This document shows positions 21,811 through 32,922 of a stretch of 64,000 bases of DNA, in pieces. Under the pieces are notes generated by a model. The model had not been told where the DNA came from. It searched no databases and was given only the letters and a program-made list of their open reading frames with translations. Location: NCBI GenBank assembly GCA_029204225.1, contig MU832226.1, positions 17,510-81,509 on the forward strand, read 5' to 3'. The translations under genes were made by a program, and so were the position numbers. Position 1 is the stretch's first letter, and each line of letters starts with the position of its first letter. Source of the DNA: Diphasiastrum complanatum. Its lineage: Eukaryota > Streptophyta > Lycopodiopsida > Lycopodiales > Lycopodiaceae.

Positions 21811-23319
21811 CCTCATTGCCATACAGCAATCAGCAGTTCCAGCGGGGATGCCATCGAAAGGTCGACATGACCACGCTCCTGTGTTAGCTATTACGCGAGC
21901 ACAAAAGAGGAAGAAAGTGGCTCCCTCACCACCACCATCGGTTACTGACGACCAACCCTCAACTTCAGCACCATATCCAAATGTGAGGGAAGAGAGAAGA
22001 TAATACCAGAAAATAAGACACTGGGTACAAACAACACAAGAGGAGGAAAAAGAGCAAGAACGAAACATTCCCACAAAACCTCCAGTCAGCATCGAACGGA
22101 AACTGCAAATGGGCTCACCACTGCGCACTGATCAGAATGATCAGTTTCACCAACATGAACCACCTTTTCACATGGTGGAGCCTTAGGGACCACGCTTGCT
22201 GTCAAGCCACGTTAGTTTACCCCTCGGAGAACTACATATTGCACCAAAAGCAAAAAGCCTTTTAGCTGAATGGGCCAAAGCCAATGAGGATCCAGTAGTG
22301 CCTGAGCCCATCTATTGTGTGAGCTATGATGAAACAAGTAACGTCCTCCACATCGGAGCAGCATGGGAGAGTGAGGAACACAACATCACTTTGTCAATCA
22401 AACACAAGAGATACGAGGACGAGGCGGCAGTAGTAGATGGAAGATTGGGTGTCAATCTGATCTCCACTACTTTATACGAAAAATGGGGATTACAAGGATT
22501 GAAGCCAGCCAGATTCGCCATCAAGCTAGCAGATCAATCCTGTGTGAAACCAAAACTGTAGTTGCTGATATTCCCGTAAAGATAGCAGGCATGCAGTATG
22601 TGATTACTTTTGTGTTTATGGATTTACCTGAATCTCCATCTGCATACCTTATTTTACTGGGAAGACCATGGTTGAGGGCTGCGCAAGTAGTACACAATTG
22701 GGGTACAAGGAAACTCACCTTCAAAAACAGAGAACAGGTTGTAAAGGTAGATCCAACCACATGGGCGGTGAAACCTATTGCACCCAAAGCTGATGACAGA
22801 TCATCCACGACAGATCATACGATTGACCGCCCAAGGCCAGCCAAGGGAGGTCACTATCATTCAGAGATGGATGTCATGAGATGGACGATTGCATTAGCAA
22901 CTATTGACTGCCAGGCATGTCAATATGAATTAGATCCAGAGACGAGTACATCTTCACCCAAATGTTACACTATGGACACACCAATCACATTTGGAGTGAA
23001 TATGATAAACGTAGCATGGCTGTCAGCGGAGCTGATTGAGAATCCAGTGGACGATGATCTAGTCCCTTGGCAACATGCTCTAAGTTATAATAAGGAGATT
23101 GAACTGACTGATGAACAAGTCTTACACCACATGGACCCAGATCGTTACGGAACCAAGAAGGTACCAGGTCAACCACCACAACGGTCTGTTATGGCAAAAA
23201 TCTCAAGGATCGAACCACCCAAGGCACCTGCGAATAAGAAGAATCAGTTGAAGCAACGCTACAACCAAGTGATCCGATGGAGTGACCTACCCGAAGAGGC
23301 AATATACAGTAGACGTTGA
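21811..23319 (+). pseudogene. E1 Gag-Pro linker and aspartic protease remnant
   Basis: After shifts, a linker (21815-22190) rich in P/S/T/Q leads to a region with AKSLLAEWAKANEDPVVPEP and the protease. The active-site block reads VDGRLGVNLIS (near 22435) where the related element at 41159 has LDSGSDVNIM, so the third residue of the D-x-G triad is lost and it is probably inactive. The conserved YLILLGRPWLRAAQVVHNW block follows near 22655. The frame shifts between 22483 and 22561. Retropepsin would cut the polyprotein. Confidence 0.75.
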
Positions 23320-23593
23320 TATTCGCAACCATGAGGCGAATGTCACAGCAGTCCCAAAGAAAGACAACAAGGATGAACCCACCAAAATGACAAAAAAGGG
23401 CAAAAAGAAGGTGTTGGATTCCTTGAAGTCAATCAAGTTGGACAGATACAACGTCATCTTCTACACAGGTGACAGAAAATAAAAAAATGACCAGTCGGGC
23501 CAAGATCAATATGCTGAAAGAGGAATCTCGATGAGCTCCAGTTCATGAGATGCCTGATACTTTCAAGAATTATACATTGGACGACATGTAATC
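23320..23593 (+). other. E1 protease-to-RT linker
   Basis: Lysine-rich, partly open sequence (23282-23482) with no catalytic motif. It links protease and reverse transcriptase as in other Gypsy polyproteins. Confidence 0.4.
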
Positions 23594-24435
23594 ATGATGC
23601 CGCAAGCCCAACGAGAACCTGATCAAAGTCAGGCACCAGCGGAACAAGTCTTCGAGGGACCTGCGCGAACACAGCCGATGAATCTTGCGGAACCAGGAGA
23701 AGAAGAAAGGATAGTGCATGTGGGAGAAGAGTTAACACCCACGCAGTTCAAGAGACTAGGATCTTTGTTGGTGGAATATACAAACTGTTTTGCCTCGAGC
23801 TATAGTGATCTAAAGGGCATTCCGCCAACAGTAGTCCAACACACCATACCTTTGGTGGACGGAGTAGTCCCCAAGGTAAGTCGTTATACTGTTGCAACCC
23901 GAATTATACAGAACTGATCAAGCAAGAGTTGTAGAAACTTATGGATGCATATTTCATTTACGAAATTGAGCACACGAAATGGGTATCGCTGATAGTTATA
24001 GTATCCAAGAAGAATGGAAAAATGTGTATCTGTGTGAGTCTGAAGGCACTTAATGCAGTCACCAAAAACAATCATCTTCGTTCAGGAGATCTGGTCCTGA
24101 TGTATAAAATTGAGGCGATCAAGGGGAAGTTAAAATTCATGGGCAAAGGTCCTTATAGGATCAAGAAAATTCTTAATCATGGTGCCGTGAACTTAGAACA
24201 GCTTGATGGGACGCCCTTCGACACACCCATCAATGGTAGCATGTTGCACAAGTACTGGCCACCACAGAAAGACAGATCCAGATTGGGAGTGGCACGTTAC
24301 AAAAAGCTAATCTGCTCAGCCATCACCGCTAGATCTAAGGAGATCAAGCCAAATCAAGCTAAATTCATCAAGATTCAGCCAGATCTGGCAAGATCGGAAA
24401 AATCCATCAAAATCCAAGGAGGATCCAGATCCTGA
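23594..24435 (+). pseudogene. E1 reverse transcriptase start fused to integrase end
   Basis: First the start of a Gypsy reverse transcriptase region: FKRLGSLLVEYTNCFASSYS and DLKGIPPTVVQHTIPL (to 23917), a short break, then KWVSLIVIVSKKNGKMCICV with LKALNAVTKNNHL. At about 24080 the text changes directly to the end of integrase: SGDLVLMYKIEAIKGKLKF, GKGPYRIKKI, LEQLDGTPFDTPINGSMLHK. One 164-codon frame (23941-24435) spans the join. The catalytic palm (YxDD), RNase H and the integrase core are deleted. A deletion inside pol explains this. Confidence 0.85.
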
Positions 24436-24689
24436 TAGGGTCAAAAAGGAAACAGATCATCGGATTGACTGAGGGATCTACTACCAAGAATCCATCAGAA
24501 CTTCCAGAGCAATACCAACAGTCAGATCAAGCCTGGATGAAGCTGATTACCAGTTTACAAAAGTTAAAAATCAGAAAATCTCGAGATCTCGTCAAAAAAA
24601 ACACTCTGAATGAGCACTTTTTTCATGATTTCTTGAGATCCCCTGGGAGATAGCTCTTGAAACTTGGACAGTCACCAGATCTGACCTAG

Positions 24690-25020
24690 CTGCATCCATG
24701 AAAATCTCTGCGAGAGTTCTTGATGGAGGAATTATCATTTTTTAGTGTATGCGAGAGTTTCCAGAAGCAGAATTTTCAGAACCCTCGTAGAGCATCAAGA
24801 TCAACTTACCAAATCTGGCAAGGTGCCTAAATTGAATCTAAGTAGTGAAATTAGCCTGCCTACATGGTCTGATCTTGAAAATCCAATCACAGGAACAACT
24901 TGTGTGAGAGATCACTTCCTGCAAGAGTTGAACCCTCGCAGACAGCCTGAACCCTCGCAGAACCTTCGCATAGCAGTCAAATCACCCTCTGAACTCTCGC
25001 AGACTTCCCTGAGGTCTTAG
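24690..25020 (+). repeat. E1 second AACTCTCGCAG cluster, between pol and accessory ORF
   Basis: At least eight copies of the leader motif or its variants: TGCGAGAGTT near 24713, TGCGAGAGTT near 24750, AACCCTCGTAG near 24780, GCAAGAGTTG, AACCCTCGCAG twice near 24935-24960, AACCTTCGCA and AACTCTCGCAG near 24995. Non-coding. Confidence 0.75.
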
Positions 25021-25359
25021 AATTTTGTGAAGAAGGTGTCTGCCAAAATTTGGATGGAACAGAACAAGGAAAAGTGAATTTCACCTAATGCGCACTCTAA
25101 ATTCCGCTATATAAGGGCTGAATTCGAGTCATTTGTCACCTTTGCTAGCGAAGCTCTGCCGAAATTTTCACTAAAAATACCAAGTTTTCTATTTTCAACC
25201 AAACTTCCTACTAGATGTCATCTACTCATATCAAACATCGATCTGCACTCTGAACTACAATCATTGTCATCCAACACTCATTATTCTCAATTTTTTATTG
25301 TTTTCTTCAATTTTCCACCATTTTTTTTACTTTTTTGACCACTAATCATCATTGCTAAC
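25021..25359 (+). other. E1 spacer before accessory ORF
   Basis: Contains CGCTATATAAGGGCTG (about 25107), a good TATA-like element about 250 bp upstream of the accessory ORF start, so that ORF might have its own promoter. No coding sequence. Confidence 0.4.
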
Positions 25360-28119
25360 ATGGCCTCCTCATCCTCTGAAGACTCTGGCGCCAAACAGGT
25401 GATCCAAAGTGACATCCCCGAGGCCACACAGATTTGGCCTCTACTCTCTGACACTTTGATCCAACCATGGCTGTAGACAGCCGGGCCCCTCCTTGAAGTA
25501 ATGGATTTTTACTCAGCGCTCTTCCATTCTGAGATTAACATGGGCCTCGCCCTTCACGCTTACGCCACCTGGGACGAGGACAAGGCTTGTTTCCACTTCC
25601 TGTACCAAGGTACCACTTACAAGGTCAGGATTAATGCCGACTCGATGATCACCGTTGGCATTATGTCCGGTGATCGTCAACCCATCTCCCATCGCCACGC
25701 CAAAGCTCTGATCAAACCATTCGTCACCCAAACCACACCAGAAATCTCCATCCGGACTAACAATGGTTACTTGGTAGAAGCTATCACGGAACCCGTCATT
25801 TAGGCAGCTGCACATCTGTTGAATAACTTTTTGGTTATTTCAACATTTCACAAGGACAGAAATTCAGTCTATGCTGCTGAGTCAGATAGTAAAATCCTTT
25901 ATGGAATTCCCTAACCCCTCTGTTGTGCCATACGACTGGCATAGCTTCCTTATTTGAGAACTAACAAACTCCATCAAACCCAACAACCGTGAGTGAATCG
26001 TAGCAGGCCCCCTGTTGTGTAACTTTGTCTGTGCACTTCTCGAGGCGAAAGTGCGCGGTTTCCAACGCTCATCCCTCCTGTCTACCCTTGTGCCACATAC
26101 TAACCTTTACCCACCATCTCAAGCATCTACCTCATCCCAACCTGCAGTCATTTACACAACGGCTAGCAAACGAATGCATGGCGCTGCCTCTACATCCACA
26201 TCTCCACCTGTTACCCGACGACGTGTCTCCACTGCCGCACTAACTACTCCATCAACCACCGGCACTTCTTCTTCCGTGCAACCCCCCACTCCAATTTCTG
26301 TTGTCGCTACCTCTCTTCCTATTCCATCCACATTTGGTTTAGTCTCCATCTCTGTTTCTTCTGTTGATACCACTCCTACTTCTCTTCCAGTGTCCACTGC
26401 TCCATCCATCACCATCGCATCCTCCATTACTCCTGCCACCACCGTTGCTCCTCTCACATTCAACTCTTCTGATTCGCAAGTGTCCCCCGACACTCTAGCA
26501 TGGATGCAAGTTATCAATTTTCACCCCCACGCCAGACACTTTCTGCTCCATCCTCACCTTCTTCCATACTCCACACCACCCTTCAGTTTCCCACTGTTCC
26601 TCCCATCCTCTCGTGCAACCTTTGGTGCAGCGGGTGGGGTGTGAGAAACAACTGTGGAAACAAGGGCGAGGATGGTTTGTCCCTGCCACTGCTTGATGAC
26701 GCATTTGTACAAACAGTTTCTGTAGCATCATCAGATCGGATTGACCCTATCGCCCCAGATGGCATCAGGATAAATGAAAACCTGATCGAAGACAATGACG
26801 ATGAAATTCCACAAGTCATCGGGGCTGATACAACGCAAGCCCCTGCCAGTGCCAGTGTACCAGCTGCTCCCACGGATCTAGCGACGGCGTACCAAATCCT
26901 AGGAAAATACATCCTGGATGCGGTAGCAACCAAAGCTATTCTGAAAAGCAGGGTACTACAGTTGGCAACAAGTAATACACAGTTGCGAGTAGACCTCACC
27001 AAGCTGCAGCAAGAGCTGATTCTGGCTACACGAACAAGCAGGGCACCAGGAGATTGCCAAGCTGCAGCAGAAGGAGGAGGGCCTAAACAAATATATTCAA
27101 AGCCTCTCCAAAGCGCTGACTGAGGCCTCCACAAAGGTGCGGGAGCTTCAAGCTGAAGCATCCCAATGGCTTGCCCCCATCCAGGTGCAACTTACACTTT
27201 TGGAAGCAGAGAACACGCGCCCGGGACGGAGGTCAAAGCCTTACAAGACGAAAAGATCATCTAGTTAGCTCAATTTGCATCGGACACATGCGCAACCACC
27301 AGCTAGAACCAAGAAACCTTATCTAGAGGGTCACGAACGATATCTACCAGTCGGGCCTTCCGAAGACCGAAATCCATGGAGGAGAACATCAATGAACTTT
27401 TATCCAAATATCCCCACGAGTCAAGAGGCGGTTGGCAGATATCATTCTCAACTCAAACCATCAAGGGAAAAAAACTACAAGCCTTACCCGCCCTCCAACC
27501 ACAACTGGAGTGGCGACAACGGTTATTTGAGAGAGACCCTGCGGCCATCAGGGCTTACGTGACGAGTCCGCAACAGTTACGGGTGAACGCGCATTTCTTG
27601 CCATGTCCAAGAAGATCCAAATGGACGGAATGCGGCACTCTTCTGGACCAGATCACACTCAACAATTTCAACTGGCCAATCATCAAATCCAAATGTGGGT
27701 GGACAATGGATGTAGACGCCAGAAGGGCTCTCTCCGCATTCGCCAGTCACTACATCAATTGCCCCGATCCCACAATCCGTGCGGCAGCCACTTACTTCCG
27801 GGAGTTGGAATATCTAATGGGCATTGAAACAAAATGGGATGATTTCCTTTCCTCCATATTTTTTGATCCAAATAAGGCGCTCGCTTCTAACAAAGTCGAA
27901 GACCAGCTGCCAGTCGCTCGCGTATATTACCGAGCTACATTCCTTGGAGATCCCTGGACAAAACGATTCCAAGCATGGGTGGATCAAGAATGGCTGACAG
28001 GAGTTCACAAGTCCATCCACACGCCAAAGGACTCGAAGAAACTGGACCGTCTCAACTTCATGGAAGACGTTACAGGATATCTCATCCACCAGAGGCGGTC
28101 CAAGAGAACACTCTACTAA
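25360..28119 (+). pseudogene. E1 accessory ORF (sense, after pol)
   Basis: ATG at 25360 opens a frame to 25803 with one stop near 25471. The N-terminal part reads VMDFYSALFHSEINMGLALH, HFLYQGTTYKVRINADSMIT. Then come a broken section, a long P/S/T-rich linker (26025-26640), a helical region (26850-27100) and an open C-terminal part of 247 codons (27376-28119). That part has SKYPHESRGG, an AATYFRELEYLMGIETKWDD block, FFDPNKAL and ARVYYRATF, matching the other accessory ORFs at 16200, 31904 and 48554. It is not an enzyme I recognise; the N-terminal part loosely recalls the poorly characterised putative plant transposon protein domain. It could be an RNA- or particle-associated protein; the role is unknown. 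Confidence 0.65.
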
Positions 28120-28165
28120 ACCGGCAGAGTGCCGAGAGACCAGCACTACTTTAGGCCGTGGGTCC

Positions 28166-28985
28166 TGTTGGGGGTATTCCCAACAAAGTGTAAATAAATA
28201 AAATCCTCCAATAAAATGTGTTGCGAGGGCATGGCATCCTGCATGTATAAGCCCATGGCCCAATGAGCACGCAATTGAAGTTGTAAATAAAATAACTTGA
28301 CTTGGGCCTTGTAATTAAAATAAAACTAGAGGCCCAATGTCATTTTTAAACTTAGAGATCACTTTTTAGAGTTGGTTCCAAATTGGGATTCACATGAATC
28401 TTGTGATTTCTAATGTACTTTTTGTAGACCCTTGGATCAAGTTGGGTCCAAGATGAATGGTTAGGATCATTGTGAATATTAGCCAATAAGATTGAGGGGC
28501 AAGGGCCTTCCCCATTTTATAAAAAGGCACCATTTGTACACTATTGGGATGCTTAATGAGAAGGAGTAAACTCTACCATTTTTGGAAGAGAAGCATCCTC
28601 AATTGCTATTCACTACTTGCTATTGCTCTTGGTTGCGTTTTCTCTTGCTTTCTATTTCCATGTTTATTGTTTTCCAATAGTGAATGTTTTTCCATTAGCA
28701 AGCATAAGGAGCATTTGTGCTAACCTCCACCCTCACTCTCTTTCTCTCTCTTTCTCTTTTCTTCTCAATCTCTTCTTCTCCATTCCTTTCCTTCAACCAA
28801 ACTATGATGAATGTTAGTGTAGAGGAGTAGAGTTAAAGAGGAGTAGTATAGTGGTGAGTAGAGTTAAGGGAGAAAGTAGGAAATTAACTAAAAATAGCAT
28901 CTATGCATAGCTAGGCACCTATCCAGTGATCTAACCTTTGTTGACAGGCGGAAGGACAATCCGACGAGAGATCTTCGACCCCACA
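28166..28985 (+). repeat. E1 3' LTR
   Basis: About 820 bp, TGTTGGGGGTATTCCCAACA to CCCCACA, nearly identical to 18214-19034 with a scatter of single-base differences. The hairpin at the start is kept, with a change only in the loop. Confidence 0.9.
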
Positions 28986-29353
28986 GTGGCGCTGTTGCCA
29001 TGGATAGGTTTCCTAGTTTAGTTGCATTTTAGCTATTTTCTTGTTTTTTAGAGTAGTTTAGGTAGATTTTTGAGAGTTTAGAGTTAAATTTCTGTATTTT
29101 TTTGTGTTTGGACTGTTCACAGCTAATGGAGGAGGTGTGAGAGGGTAGAGGAGGCCCTGGACAACCTCTAAGGGCTGAAACCCAAACCAATCATCCAAAC
29201 AACTCAAAAAACACACCAATCTGCATTTTGGAGGAAAAAAGAGCCAAAAAACTCATCAGGTTTTTATATCTCCAGAATCAATGGGAATTAACCCTTGCAT
29301 GATTGGCAGCAACTCACATGATTGCCATACGACGAGAGACCTTCGACCCCACA
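28986..29353 (+). repeat. Copied leader and LTR stub after the E1 3' LTR
   Basis: 28986-29314 repeats 19035-19363 (primer-binding site plus leader) almost exactly. A filler of about 16 bp follows, then GACGAGAGACCTTCGACCCC and ACA, which is the last 23 bp of the LTR, directly before the target duplication TTCAC. The end therefore reads LTR - leader start - LTR tip. The simplest origin is a tandem element with three LTRs in which the second internal region and most of the third LTR were deleted. Confidence 0.8.
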
Positions 29354-29358
29354 TTCAC

Positions 29359-29800
29359 TGATCATCAAGCATTGTTGTATCTCATCCACTTTCCAGCTAA
29401 CATATGGCCAAGAAGTCGTTATGCCTGTGGAATTCCATATCCTCTCCCTTCGAGTGGCCTATAACCTTGAGCTTGATACTCAACAGAATCTAGCAAACAG
29501 GTTATTCCATCTGGAGCAACTCTTTAAAACACGACGGATCAGCATCCATGATCAACAAGTCCACAAATGACGACAAAAAGCATGGCATGATCGATCATTG
29601 AAACTTAGAGACTTCTAGGTTGGAGATAAGGTCCTGCTATACTAGGCCAAAGCCTTCAAAGACAAACTGAAATTTTCTGGCCAAGGTCCTTAAGTCATTA
29701 AAAAATCCTTTGCCTCTGGATATGTACAACTCCAAACTCTTCAAGGCGATATCCTCGACATCTTGGTCAATGGAGCCGACTGAGAAAGGACAATGAACCA
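29359..29800 (+). pseudogene. Old Gypsy: RNase H end joined to integrase C-terminus (E-host)
   Basis: Continues the RNase H motif TDHQALLYLIHFPAN from the piece ending at 18213. It then jumps near 29400 to the integrase end: TYGQEVVMPVEF, the LANRLFHLEQLFKTRRIS block, WHDRSLKLRDF, GDKVLLY, KLKFSGQGP and LQTLQGDILDILVNGAD. Several stops are present. Most of RNase H and the integrase zinc finger and core are deleted. This fragment resembles 42100-42540, so E-host belongs to the same group as E3. Confidence 0.85.
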
Positions 29801-30497
29801 TGATTTTATCTTGACAAGTATTAGTTGTTTTCTTTCTTACTATTCTTCTTTATTTTTCTTATTGACTGCTTGCCATTTCGACAAAATTTTTGCTGTGCTT
29901 TCTTGTTTAAACTGTCAAGATACTATCTGATCAAGTATACCAATAGTCTTCTCTGAGAAAACCACAAAAGCCATTAGTTTCAGAAGAATTGTCTCACACC
30001 ATCTCAGATAGAGTTCGTCTGACCTCTTTTTTACAGTGCACAATTCATTTTTGGCATCCACGAATTATGTCTCAGAGACAAAAAAAAATTTAAAATAGAA
30101 AAAGGTAGTTTTTTTTCATCAGATATCCACTATCAAAATTCGTAGACAATTCACTAAAGCTCAAAATGATTCCCACGATTTCTCTGCTATCTCTACAAAT
30201 TATGATCAGACAAAATTTTGTATTGTCAGACATTTTTTTTTCTTTTGACATAAAAATATCACTTACAAGATTTCACAAACCCTCATGACGTTGCCTCAAA
30301 ATTTGCGACCATCATTACCAAATCGTGAACATTGAGGACGATTTTTGAGTGAAGTTGCGAATTCCTGCCAAAAAAAGTCTATATATAGACCTCCACCCTT
30401 CTCTCCACGAATTCAGTTTAGATTGCTGCTCTCAAGTTCATGCCAAAAATTTTCAAAATTTTCAAAATTCTCAGAGCAATCTAAAATCACTGCTATT
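29801..30497 (+). other. E-host spacer between pol and accessory ORF
   Basis: T-rich, non-coding. Contains CTATATATAGACC (about 30378), TATA-like, roughly 120 bp before the accessory ORF ATG. I see no clear family motif array here, unlike E1 and E3. Confidence 0.4.
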
Positions 30498-31700
30498 ATG
30501 GCCTCCCGTGATTCCTCGCTCAGTTTGCATCGCCGTAAACCCCCTCGTCCTTATTTAGGAGATAATTTTATGATTTGTATCAAAAATTATGCCGAGCAGC
30601 TCACCTTGGCCAAGGATATCCTCACAACCCTTGGCTTTGATGTGACTCTTTTCTGTGACCAGTAGAGCGAGGGCCTGATTCGAGCGGCCTACTCCACCTA
30701 TTCAGATGAATTCCAAACTTTCAAGCTTACATCTAAGAGTGGAAGCTATACAATCACCAACGTTTCTCCTGAGAATCTCCAGAGCATTGGCTTTCCTAAT
30801 CTCGGAGAGACAATCCATGGCAAGGGCACCAACTATGATGCCAAGTACTTTACAAAGTTTCTGACAGAGGACGACAAATCCATTGCCCAAACCAACGACG
30901 GGATCGCCATATGCCTCATCACAGATCCACATCTACGGGCCACCTTAGAAATCCTCATCACCATAATCGAAGTGCATACTGCCAAGATGGATCGCATACC
31001 ACCAAGCGACCTCTTCTCTTTGACCCTCACTATGGACGATCTCACTCAAAATTACAATTGGGCTGAAAAGGTAGCAGAGAAATTGTGCGGAGCCCTGAAA
31101 GCCAGAAAACCAACTACCAAATGTGGATATCTCCTCCACATGTTGGTCACCAAAAAATTGGGGTGGTTGCTGCCATCAAGGAGTTGGATGATTTCTATCC
31201 AAGCACAAAAAAGCGAGCCGCCCCCCAAGCGACAGCAGAACCAATCTCACCAGCCCCACCTACTTAGAAGCAGAAAGGGAAGGCGATCAGCACAAAAGCC
31301 GATGTCCCTCTCGACATTCTATCCAGTGACATCGGAGCTGAGTATGCTGCATCCGGAGGGAGCCTTAAACCCTCTCAAGTCCCAAAGGCGGTCCTTGAGC
31401 AGCAGGCGTCCTTACTTCACCAGGCCCAACAACGTAGGCAAGCAATAGCGGCAGTAGCAGGCAGCTCAGTGGCGGTAGACACTTCTGGCTCTGATCCTAT
31501 GGGCGTGGCTCCGTCCACACAGGCAACCTCCATAACCCCATCCCCCTCACTTGCTCTCACACTTCCACCACCACTCCCACCATTTACTGCCACCTCCACA
31601 CCATTACTAACTCTCAACACGGGCTTCGCTTCCACAATTCCACAAAAAGCCCTCACCTGTACAAATCTCCACCCTACTTGACTCTACAGTCAACGTAGAT
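30498..31700 (+). pseudogene. E-host accessory ORF, N-terminal part
   Basis: ATG at 30498 (TATTATGGCC) opens one frame to 31448 with a single TAG at 30663-30665. Blocks include NFMICIKNYAEQLTLAKDIL, TTLGFDVTLF, SKSGSYTITNVSPENLQSIG, NAEKVAEKL-like sequence and, in a neighbouring frame after a shift near 31130, PPHVGHQKIGVVAAIKELDD. The neighbouring frame then gives a helical KAVLEQQASLLHQAQQRRQA segment and a P/S/T-rich linker (31469-31680). The order of N-domain, helix and linker matches E1 and E3. The protein family is not recognised. Confidence 0.65.
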
Positions 31701-32900
31701 GATTTTGCATTACAATTACTAACCACACTTCCATCAACCGTCGTCAGGTGTGCAGATGTGGAAAGTACAGAGTGGATGTGCTGACACTCGAGTAAATGGT
31801 TCAAGGGTGAAGCGCTACTATGACTAATGTCCGATACATTAGTTTTTGAAGTCAACAATCATACCTTGCTTCCGTCGAGGCCCTGAACCAGCACATAGCC
31901 ACCTTGGAAGAACGCTTAAAGGTAGTTGTCCAGTCAACACTGTTGGTTCATGCAGAGCATGCCCAATTCCATGATTTGGGACACCACTTTGATGGACCAG
32001 GTAGTGGAGATGGAGCAGAATTCCAGCAACCTCCTTCTGCAACTCAAGGCTTCTCATTTCAAGGCCAACCCCTGGGGCAAGGAGCGCAAGCACCAACCAA
32101 TCTGTTAGGCTCTGGGGGTACCAGCTCCCAACATTATTTTTTTTCTTCCACCGCTTCTAACCCTCTCGACACCACTAACCCTCCATTTATTCCACGACAA
32201 TTTTCTCCTGAGTCACAAAGAATTGCTGAAGCTAACCCCTTGCCTCCTCTCTCTCCTGAACCCGATCCTCAAATTCAACATGAGATTGCCTCTGAAGCAC
32301 CGACCATCCAGCACAGAATCACGCCCATAGAACCCAGCAACGAGTTGCGCGTCTCTCAGGAGTTTGCCAAGAAATATCCAACAACAAAAGAGCGAGGTGG
32401 CTACATACTGCCAGATTTGGACCAGAGTAAGACCTCAATGACACGGTATTTCGAAGCTCCCTCCTACATGCACACAATTCCTTATTACTATCCAGTAGTG
32501 AGGCAAGAACCGTTTCCTGCCACCAAGGTCAAGAATAGAATATTTTGGCCCAAGCTCACAAGCGTCGATACCGGCAACTTAGCCGAAGACATGGTCACCA
32601 ACTGTCGAGTATTCTACCAGAAGCACCATGGCAATCCTGATCGCGACATCAGATATTTTGCGGATAATTGCGGCCTGGTAGCATTTCTGGCAGAACTCAA
32701 AGGTTTTTGGGATCAAGGGCTACCCCCAATCGTCCTTGATATCAATAAATCCCTATGAATGTAGGATGACCATATCAACATAGCAAGGCTCTATTATCGT
32801 GCTGCACTAACTTTCGCCCTGCACGTTGATATGGTGGAGCTATTGAAAACCCATAACTTTATACAGGGTATGCTCCATTATTACAAACCCATGACCTTCC
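31701..32900 (+). pseudogene. E-host accessory ORF, C-terminal part
   Basis: The largest open part is 31904-32758 (284 codons). It has a helical ALNQHIATLEERLKVVVQST start, a Pro-rich linker, and the conserved C-terminal domain: FAKKYPTTKERGGYILPDLD, KVKNRIFWPKL, NCGLVAFLAELKGFWDQGLP, LDINKSL and, after two stops, INIARLYYRAALTF. These blocks line up with E-A (16200-16850), E1 (27376-28119) and E3 (48750-49290). A probable LTR follows, so this ORF is the last gene of the element. Confidence 0.65.
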
Positions 32901-32922
32901 TGAACAAACTCTCCGTGGCATG

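Larger units (their letters stand above)
18214..29353 (+). mobile_element. Non-autonomous Gypsy element E1, 11.1 kb
   Basis: Begins TGTTGGGGGT (18214) and ends GACCCCACA (29353). It is flanked by the direct repeat TTCAC (18209-18213 and 29354-29358), and removing it restores the interrupted RNase H motif of the host element. Inside: 5' LTR, primer-binding site, motif-rich leader, gag, protease remnant, reverse transcriptase start fused to integrase end, a second motif cluster, accessory ORF, 3' LTR, then an unusual tail. Most of reverse transcriptase, RNase H and integrase is absent, so the copy could move only with enzymes supplied by relatives. Confidence 0.9.
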
